From NCBI GenBank assembly GCA_903905325.1, contig CAIVGA010000037.1, positions 1-29,551 of the forward strand: DNA of 29,551 nt, written 5' to 3'. Origin of the DNA: an uncultured bacterium. Lineage in GTDB: Bacteria > Patescibacteriota > Minisyncoccia > Phycocordibacterales > PALSA-1337. This document shows, piece by piece, positions 25,095 to 29,551 of this stretch. How positions within the stretch are numbered: the stretch's first letter is position 1; each line of letters starts with the position of its first letter. The notes beneath the pieces were generated by a model, which worked only from the letters and a program-made list of their open reading frames with translations, had not been told where the DNA came from and made no database searches. Both the position numbers and the translations under genes were made by a program.

Positions 25095-25646
25095 ATGGAA
25101 GATATAAATGAAATTCGTTCGAACGTGTACGAGATAGGGTATTTGATCGCTTCTTCTGTTCCAGAGGAAAAAGTAGCTACCGAGGCTGAAGCTGTGAAGA
25201 GTATTATTACAAAGGCTGGCGCCGAGGTTATTGCCGAAGGTGAGCCTGTTATAGAACGTCTTGCTTATACAATGCGCAAGAAGTCTGTTTCTGGTGCATA
25301 TGACAAATATGACACAGCATATTTTGGTTGGATCAAGTTTGAAGTTGGTTCAAGCAAGATCGAAGGTATAAAGAAGGCTGTCGATATACACCCTTCAGTA
25401 TTGCGTATGCTTATGACTTCAACAGTCAGAGAAAATACTTATCTTGGCAAGCATGCTCCAGCCATGGAAGGAGATGCAGATCTCGCAGCTAGTACAGGTG
25501 CCACTATGAGCGCTTCAAGTGCTCCTGTAGCGCACGCATCACCAAAGAAAGCAGCTCCATGTGCTAAGGAAGAAAAGATGGAAGTTACTCCTGCTTCAAT
25601 AGAGCAAATGGACAAGAGTATCGATGCAATGGTCAAAGAGGTATAA
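25095..25646 (+). CDS. rpsF: Ribosomal protein bS6 with long C-terminal extension
   Basis: The 183-aa protein begins with the bS6 core (about residues 1-105): VYEIGYLIASSVPEEKV, VIERLAYTMRKKSVSGAYDKYDTAYFGWIKFEV. The KyDTAyF strand is characteristic. bS6 binds 16S rRNA with bS18, which is encoded two genes downstream. About 70 extra C-terminal residues rich in Ala, Ser and Lys (SASSAPVAHASPKKAAP) exceed the usual ~95-135-residue length. I chose the ATG at 25095; the longer frame from 25038 adds residues with no family support. The leader of about 85 bases before it is unusually long for this window, and contains a TCCGC/GCGGA stem (25050-25075 region) that could be an S6-S18 autoregulatory site, but that is speculative. 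Confidence 0.85.
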   Translation: MEDINEIRSNVYEIGYLIASSVPEEKVATEAEAVKSIITKAGAEVIAEGEPVIERLAYTMRKKSVSGAYDKYDTAYFGWIKFEVGSSKIEGIKKAVDIHPSVLRMLMTSTVRENTYLGKHAPAMEGDADLAASTGATMSASSAPVAHASPKKAAPCAKEEKMEVTPASIEQMDKSIDAMVKEV

Positions 25647-25683
25647 TTAAAACAAACAACTTAATAATTAAACCTAAAACTAT

Positions 25684-26151
25684 ATGTATCTCAACAAAAC
25701 ATTTATTATCGGAAACTTGACTCGCGATCCAGAACTCAAAGCTCTCCCATCAGGAAATAAGGTTTGTAGTTTCGGAATGGCAACCAATCGTTTCTTCAAA
25801 AATAAGGAAGGTCAGCGCCAAGATGCTACGGAGTATCACAATATCGTAGTCTTCGGACGCGTTGCCGAGCTTGCCGCTCAATATCTCAAGAAAGGCTCAC
25901 AGGCTCTTATAGAGGGACGTTTACAGACGAGGAGCTGGGATGGTACGGATGGCCAAAAGAAGTATCGCACAGAGATTGTTGCGGAAAGTGTTCAATTCGG
26001 TTCTCGCCCAGGTGGTGCAGGCGCTGGTTCAGCTGGCGCAGGAAAGACCGCCGACGCTCCAAAAGACGCAGATGCCAAGGATGCTCCAGCCCCAACAGAC
26101 ACCATAGAGTATCCAAGTGAAGAAATTAATCCAGATGACATACCATTCTAG
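25684..26151 (+). CDS. ssb: Single-stranded DNA-binding protein
   Basis: The 155-aa protein has the bacterial SSB OB-fold: MYLNKTFIIGNLTRDPELKALPSGNKVCSFGMATNR, then EYHNIVVFGRVAELAAQYLKKGSQALIEGRLQTRSW and a closing strand at about residue 100. A Gly/Ala/Asp-rich disordered linker (about 110-145) leads to the acidic tip NPDDIPF, the protein-interaction tail that recruits RecO and other repair proteins; recO and recA are also in the window. It sits between rpsF and rpsR, the classic rpsF-ssb-rpsR operon of many bacteria, with intergenic gaps of 37 and 51 bases. Confidence 0.95.
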   Translation: MYLNKTFIIGNLTRDPELKALPSGNKVCSFGMATNRFFKNKEGQRQDATEYHNIVVFGRVAELAAQYLKKGSQALIEGRLQTRSWDGTDGQKKYRTEIVAESVQFGSRPGGAGAGSAGAGKTADAPKDADAKDAPAPTDTIEYPSEEINPDDIPF

Positions 26152-26202
26152 TCGCACGAATTATTCATATTAAAATTTAAATTTCAAATTAATAGTACTA
26201 CC

Positions 26203-26406
26203 ATGACAAAACAGTGTTATTTCACCCAAAACAATATTAAGTATGTAGATTACAAGGATACAGATATCTTGAAGAAATTCTTGAATCCACACGGACGCAT
26301 CATCAGTCGCAAGCGTACAGGTGTTTGTGCAAAATATCAGCGCCAGCTAGCGGTCGCTATCAAGCGCGCAAGATTTATGGGATTGCTTCCATACGTTGCA
26401 AGGTAA
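26203..26406 (+). CDS. rpsR: Ribosomal protein bS18
   Basis: The 67-aa protein has the bS18 pattern: YFTQNNIKYVDYKDTDILKKFLNPHGRI followed by SRKRTGVCAKYQRQLAVAIKRARFMGLLPYV, the highly conserved RNA-binding end. It binds 16S rRNA as a pair with bS6. It is the last gene of the rpsF-ssb-rpsR group. Its TAA is immediately followed by the large inverted-repeat structure at 26408-26525. Confidence 0.95.
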   Translation: MTKQCYFTQNNIKYVDYKDTDILKKFLNPHGRIISRKRTGVCAKYQRQLAVAIKRARFMGLLPYVAR

Positions 26407-26407
26407 A

Positions 26408-26525
26408 TAAAAAGAAAAGATATATCAGAGACACGAAAGACCACCTGCAGGTGGTCTTTCTATTTCTCGTAAATTATCTGCTGATAATTTACTGCGAGAT
26501 GTCTCTGATATATCTTTTCTTTTTA
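26408..26525. terminator. Bidirectional three-way-junction terminator between rpsR and efp
   Basis: The outer stem is a perfect 26-bp inverted repeat (26408-26433 with 26500-26525). It encloses two further hairpins: an 11-bp GC-rich one with a TGCA loop (26435-26460) and one of 9 bp plus 5 bp (26465-26499, loop TGCT, three-base bulge). The outer arms end in A-rich and T-rich blocks, so each strand yields a U-rich 3' side. The right arm includes the efp stop codon (26523-26525), and the left arm begins one base after the rpsR stop. Its position between convergent genes fits termination, but the size and perfection are unusual. Confidence 0.8.
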
Positions 26526-27095
26526 CTTGCCTACACGTTCTCTGTATTCACCTGTGTCTGTATTGATCCTTATAACATCATCTTCATTAACGAATAGGGG
26601 AACATTGATCGTTGCACCAGTTTCTAATACAACCGTTTTCTGCCCACCTGTAGCCGTATCGCCTTTGATGCCTGGAGGAGCCTCCACAACCTTGAGTTCA
26701 GCAGAAATAGGCATCTTGAAGCTCATAGGTGTCTCTCTGAATAATAGCTGTGTGACGACGGTGTTTGGTTTGAGGAATTTGCCGGCCGGACCAACATTCT
26801 CTTCTGTAACTTTGAAACGCTTGGCTGAATCTTCTTCTTCGCAGAACCACCACTCACCACGGTTGTTGTAGAGATATTTTACTTCTCTCTCATCAATTTC
26901 AGCTTCTTCTACCTTTTCAGATACATGGAAAGAATACTCGGTGACTTTACCAGTCATGAGGTTTTTTAGCTTTGTTGCATTGACTGGCTTACGTTGTTGT
27001 TTACGAAATACATGTGAAGATATGACTTCATATGGCTGACCGTCTAGGACGATGTACTTCTTTTCTGTAATATCACTGTATTCTAATAGGGACAT
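26523..27095 (-). CDS. efp: Elongation factor P with atypical tip loop
   Basis: The 190-aa protein has the three-domain EF-P layout: MSLLEYSDITEKKYIVLDGQPYEVISSHVF, TKLKNLMTGKVTEYSFHVSEKVEEAEI, then a GPAGKFLKPNTVV hinge and a C-terminal OB domain ending INTDTGEYRERVGK. EF-P binds the ribosomal E site and helps peptide-bond formation at polyproline. The tip loop, usually PGKGxA with a modified Lys/Arg, here reads RKQQRKPVN (residues 31-39). By alignment to the following TKLKN, Gln stands at the modified position. No modification enzyme is encoded nearby. The transcript converges on rpsR, and its stop codon lies within the shared hairpin arm. Confidence 0.93.
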   Translation of the reverse strand: MSLLEYSDITEKKYIVLDGQPYEVISSHVFRKQQRKPVNATKLKNLMTGKVTEYSFHVSEKVEEAEIDEREVKYLYNNRGEWWFCEEEDSAKRFKVTEENVGPAGKFLKPNTVVTQLLFRETPMSFKMPISAELKVVEAPPGIKGDTATGGQKTVVLETGATINVPLFVNEDDVIRINTDTGEYRERVGK

Positions 27096-27101
27096 GGTAA
27101 T

Positions 27102-27107
27102 AATATA
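27102..27107 (-). promoter_or_regulatory. -10 element of efp
   Basis: On the minus strand TATATT ends 6 bases before the efp ATG. Confidence 0.57.
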
Positions 27108-27270
27108 TTATTTGATAGTTTGGCTATTCTATCCGGTTTTAACCATAAAAGCAAAAACCCTGCCAGAGTGGAGGGGTAATGCTTTGTTGTGGAGGTTATC
27201 TATCCAAAATCGCTACCTTCGCTTTCTCATGCCTTAATTATCCCATGAAGCCCAAGCCTTTTTTCAAGGC

Positions 27271-27519
27271 TCATTTCTTATACGCCTTATCACGACGCTC
27301 AATTGTTGTTACATGAAGTATGTATTCACCAAGTTTTAAATATATTCTATAACTTCCTACTCTGAGACAATGTAAATTTCTTGTAGTGATGTACTTAGAG
27401 AATAATAAGGGATTGGATTGTCGTGCAAAGAATTTCATCTTTTCTGCTATCCTTACTTGATTTGTCTTATCTAATTTAACAAGCTGATTTGCAGCTTTGT
27501 AACTGTAAAAAATATGCAT
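27271..27519 (-). CDS. RelE/ParE-family toxin
   Basis: The 82-aa protein follows the RelE/ParE fold: an N-terminal strand (HIFYSYKA), two helices (ANQLVKLDKTNQVRIAEKMKFFAR), then the strands LHCLRVGSYRIYLKLGEYILHVTTIERRDKAYKK. The basic-aromatic C-terminal end (RVGSYRIY, IERRDKAYKK) is typical of RelE-like mRNA interferases, but ParE-type gyrase inhibition cannot be excluded. It starts 18 bases after the antitoxin gene in the same transcript. It is the only gene in the window that ends with TGA. About 175 bases separate it from efp and hold no supported gene. Confidence 0.85.
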   Translation of the reverse strand: MHIFYSYKAANQLVKLDKTNQVRIAEKMKFFARQSNPLLFSKYITTRNLHCLRVGSYRIYLKLGEYILHVTTIERRDKAYKK

Positions 27520-27537
27520 ATTCTGTTGTATTTCAAG

Positions 27538-27771
27538 TTACAATCCCAGCTTTTTGAACAATGCTTCTTGTGATATGACACGTCCGTTTGCTATATCGTC
27601 TAATGCTTCGGCGGTGTCACGATCAACAACACGGACTTGTATGTCACCATCAAGATATGCGCGTGCTGAAAAGTTGAGTACATCGCTTAATGTGAGACCC
27701 TCGGCGCGCGCTTTTTTCATTGTCGCGTTTTTAATCTTTGTGTTCATGTTGAATATTGTTTTACTGGTCAT
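27538..27771 (-). CDS. RelB/DinJ-family antitoxin
   Basis: The 77-aa protein starts with the ribbon-helix-helix pattern of RelB/DinJ antitoxins (MNTKIKNATMKKARAEGLTLSDVLNFSARAYLDG). It probably binds DNA as a dimer through the first strand and neutralises the toxin through its C-terminal helix (DTAEALDDIANGRVISQEALFKKLGL). Antitoxin-first order, the short gap to the toxin, and two palindromes in the promoter fit an autoregulated type II module. A second Met at residue 9 would begin right at the ribbon, but the promoter position supports the longer start. Confidence 0.85.
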   Translation of the reverse strand: MTSKTIFNMNTKIKNATMKKARAEGLTLSDVLNFSARAYLDGDIQVRVVDRDTAEALDDIANGRVISQEALFKKLGL

Positions 27772-27780
27772 AATAATAAC

Positions 27781-27808
27781 AGTATATATCTTATATATAC
27801 GCCGTCAA
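27781..27808 (-). promoter_or_regulatory. Promoter of the toxin-antitoxin operon
   Basis: On the minus strand TTGACG (-35; complement of 27803-27808) and TATACT (-10; complement of 27781-27786) are 16 bases apart. It is the best two-element promoter in the window. The -10 ends 9 bases before the antitoxin ATG. Confidence 0.75.
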
Positions 27809-27813
27809 GACGG
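27782..27813. promoter_or_regulatory. Two palindromic operator candidates of the toxin-antitoxin operon
   Basis: A perfect inverted repeat GTATATAT-N3-ATATATAC (27782-27800) covers the -10 and spacer. A second, CCGTC-AA-GACGG (27802-27813), covers the -35. Both are well placed for repression by the antitoxin or the toxin-antitoxin complex. Confidence 0.68.
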
Positions 27814-27822
27814 TAAGTGCAC

Positions 27823-27845
27823 AAAAATAGGGGACTAGGCTAGTC
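27823..27845 (-). terminator. Weak terminator candidate of recA
   Basis: On the minus strand GACTA-GCC-TAGTC (complement of 27833-27845) is followed by CCCCTATTTTT. It lies 64 bases past the recA stop. The stem is only 5 bp. Confidence 0.4.
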
Positions 27846-27909
27846 GTGGCACGGCAGTCTTATTTAATTACCATATATTCAATTCTACTTACTACCACTC
27901 ACTCAACCC

Positions 27910-28947
27910 CTACTGCTCATTCAACTTCGCACGTATCTGTTTCAAAATCTCCTCTTTTACCTTTGGATTTTCTTTGAGGAATTGGCGAGTAGCATCATAA
28001 CCACGACCGAGTTTTTCGGCACCGAATGAGTAGGAAGCACCTGACTTCGAGACGATTTCATATTTTTCTCCAAGAGCGATGATCTCACCTTCTTGAGAAA
28101 TACCTTCGTTGTACATAAGATCAAATTCTGTTTGTTTGAATGGAGCTGCGACTTTATTCTTCACGACCTTCACACGCACACGACCACCCATGATCTCTTC
28201 GCCTTTTTTGATCTGAGCAATACGACGAATATCTAGACGAACTGAAGCATAGAATTTTAGAGCCTTACCTCCTGGAGTAGTTTCTGGATTACCGAACATA
28301 ACACCGATTTGCATACGGATTTGGTTGATGAAGATGACGATGGTCTTGGACTTAGCGACGATGGCGGTGAGTTTACGTAGAGCTTGAGACATGAGACGAG
28401 CTTGCGTACCGATATGATGTGCACCCATGTCACCTTCGATTTCGGCACGTGGCGTGAGAGCTGCTACAGAGTCGATAACAATGATGTCCATTTTTCCTGT
28501 ACGAATAAGACTTTCAACTATCTCGAGAGCTTGTTCACCTGTATCTGGTTGAGAAATGAGAAGATCGTTGATCTGAACGCCGAGCTTCTTTGAATATTCT
28601 GGATCCATTGCGTGTTCAGCGTCTATGTAAGCACAGACTCCTCCGAGCTTCTGTGCTTCAGCGACAGCATGAAGTGCGAGTGTAGTTTTTCCAGAAGATT
28701 CTGGACCAAATATTTCTATAATGCGACCCCGAGGAAAACCTCCGATGCCGAGTGCCCAGTCGAGTCCGATAGAACCTGTTGGGATGGCATTGATGTTAAC
28801 TCTTGGCTTATCACCAAGTTTCATAATGGCTTCTTCACCGAACTTTGTGCGAATAGCGTCGATGGCGTTACTAATTTCTTGTGAAGACTTTTGAGCTGGC
28901 TTTGCATCGATAGGGGAGTTGGCTTCTTTTTTTATTTTTGCAGACAT
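27910..28947 (-). CDS. recA: Recombinase RecA
   Basis: The 345-aa protein is the strand-exchange recombinase. Walker A is GPESSGKT at 81-88, preceded by PTGSIGLDWALGIGGFPRGRIIEIF. Walker B is in MDIIVIDSVAALTPRAEIEGDMG. The loop L1/L2 region includes HIGTQARLMSQALRKLTAIV, FINQIRMQIGVMFGNPETTPGGKALKFYASVRLDIRR, the RecA signature. Length is normal and the C-terminal domain is present (LGRGYDATRQFLKENPKVKEEILKQIR). The leader is extremely A-rich just before the ATG and contains four heptamer repeats farther up. With recO and ssb also in the window, the presynaptic loading set is partly clustered. Confidence 0.97.
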   Translation of the reverse strand: MSAKIKKEANSPIDAKPAQKSSQEISNAIDAIRTKFGEEAIMKLGDKPRVNINAIPTGSIGLDWALGIGGFPRGRIIEIFGPESSGKTTLALHAVAEAQKLGGVCAYIDAEHAMDPEYSKKLGVQINDLLISQPDTGEQALEIVESLIRTGKMDIIVIDSVAALTPRAEIEGDMGAHHIGTQARLMSQALRKLTAIVAKSKTIVIFINQIRMQIGVMFGNPETTPGGKALKFYASVRLDIRRIAQIKKGEEIMGGRVRVKVVKNKVAAPFKQTEFDLMYNEGISQEGEIIALGEKYEIVSKSGASYSFGAEKLGRGYDATRQFLKENPKVKEEILKQIRAKLNEQ

Positions 28948-28980
28948 ATTTTTATTTTTATTTTTAATTTAAATTAATTT

Positions 28981-29041
28981 GGCAGGCATTTTAATAAAAG
29001 GCAGGCTCACAAAATTTGGCAGGCTTGCGATCATGGCAGGC
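28981..29041 (-). repeat. Four GGCAGGC heptamers upstream of recA
   Basis: Exact copies lie at 28981-28987, 29000-29006, 29018-29024 and 29035-29041 (on the recA strand, GCCTGCC). Spacings are 19, 18 and 17 bases. The bases between are not conserved. Confidence 0.85.
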
Positions 29042-29061
29042 GTCCTAGAATAATATCACAG

Positions 29062-29424
29062 TTATTTTGTTGCACCCACTAGAGTGATTTGAGTTTTTGT
29101 GTTCCTACCAAATTGATCTTTGGCTTCAAGAGTTATGATGTTTTGTCCTGGAAAAACAATGATTTCATCTTGGAATAGGCCTTTTTCGTCTATGGGTACA
29201 GCCAATCCGTTCAAAGTGAGGTCATGAGCACGTTCGACCATACCTTTGAAAGTTATAGTGGTACTCGTTGCAATATCACCATTTGCTGGCTGATAGAGAT
29301 CAATTTTTGGACCACGCGCGTAGTTCATGGAACGAGAAATGGCGTAAATTACGATAATTATAAGTACGATAGCACCTAAGCCGATTTTTAGGATGCGGAG
29401 ATTGGTTGTGCGGGTGAAGTTCAT
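29062..29424 (-). CDS. Membrane-anchored Ig-like domain protein, 120 aa
   Basis: The 120-aa protein has a short basic cytoplasmic end (MNFTRTTNLRILK), one membrane helix at about residues 14-30 (IGLGAIVLIIIVIYAIS), and a single beta-sandwich domain. The latter reads KIDLYQPANGDIATSTTITFKGMVERAHDLTLNGLAVPIDEKGLFQDEIIVFPGQNIITLEAKDQFGRNTKTQITLVG, the pattern of a bacterial Ig-like/glucodextranase-B domain. It is probably a surface-exposed structural or binding protein. A TATAAT box 22 bases before its ATG is a possible promoter. It is upstream of recA on the same strand, but the heptamer region between them suggests recA has its own control. Confidence 0.75.
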   Translation of the reverse strand: MNFTRTTNLRILKIGLGAIVLIIIVIYAISRSMNYARGPKIDLYQPANGDIATSTTITFKGMVERAHDLTLNGLAVPIDEKGLFQDEIIVFPGQNIITLEAKDQFGRNTKTQITLVGATK

Positions 29425-29551
29425 AAAAAGGGAATTGGGAGTGATTATATAGCGGCTAATAAGATGATTCTATATGTTTATAGGGAGATGGCAAGGGTTA
29501 ACTGTACAAAATGTTGCGCACATATAAATAATCATGATAGACTATGTTTTG

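Noticed and set aside
26325..26597. Plus-strand ORF across the rpsR-efp junction
   Set aside because: It is a shadow frame running through rpsR and the inverted repeat, with no start signal and low-complexity translation.
27245..27275. AGCCTT/AAGGCT hairpin after the toxin gene as terminator
   Set aside because: The T-run after the stem is missing in the gene's direction, and the stem is only 6 bp.
28981..29041. CRISPR-like array
   Set aside because: The repeated unit is only 7 bases and the spacing (17-19) is too short for any CRISPR type. No cas gene is present.

Overview
The window looks like a chromosomal segment from a small-genome bacterium of the Patescibacteria/CPR, probably Parcubacteria-like. 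This is inferred from protein style and not from a marker tree. The signs are: an IleRS carrying an inserted histidine-phosphatase domain, a MetRS with HIGF in place of HIGH and no C-terminal tRNA-binding domain, an EF-P without the usual lysine loop, short single-pass membrane proteins, and AT-rich promoters placed right against the start codons. The standard code fits: no intact gene has an internal TGA, and TAG is a normal stop. No tRNA, rRNA or CRISPR array was found, and no gene-free stretch exceeds 300 bases.

Layout. 1-59: tail of rplK (L11). 193-945: unrecognised minus-strand gene with a strong Shine-Dalgarno. 1037-7247: nucleotide/folate block with a RibD/FolA-type reductase, a cytidylyltransferase, a dCMP-deaminase-like protein with an extra N-terminal domain, two HIT proteins, thymidylate synthase, serine hydroxymethyltransferase and dUTPase. 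Together these cover dUMP supply, dTMP synthesis and the regeneration of methylene-tetrahydrofolate. 7294-9636: small accessory island with a membrane-protein gene interrupted by an in-frame TAG, a polytopic membrane protein and a RhuM-family gene, with near-identical promoter segments repeated. 9664-15809: argS, ileS and recO. 15856-17817: large surface-anchored protein. 17892-24828: glyS, a metallo-beta-lactamase-fold hydrolase, an M16 peptidase, an AI-2E-type permease, a frameshifted metG and a TatD nuclease. 25095-26406: the classic rpsF-ssb-rpsR group. 26523-27095: efp, convergent with rpsR across an elaborate inverted-repeat structure. 27271-27771: RelB/RelE-like toxin-antitoxin pair with palindromic operators. 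27910-28947: recA, with four GGCAGGC heptamers upstream. 29062-29424: membrane-anchored Ig-like protein.

The strongest window-wide signal is regulatory. At about a dozen genes a -10 hexamer, often an extended TGnTANAAT form, ends only 6-9 bases before the start codon, so transcripts should begin at or next to the AUG (leaderless mRNA). Two genes (193-945 and 3291-3953) instead have strong Shine-Dalgarno sequences and different codon style, and may be later arrivals. Other points to check are the amber-interrupted gene, the metG frameshift, the duplicated argS promoter/start segment around rhuM, the near absence of TGA stops (only the toxin uses one) and the three-way-junction element between rpsR and efp.
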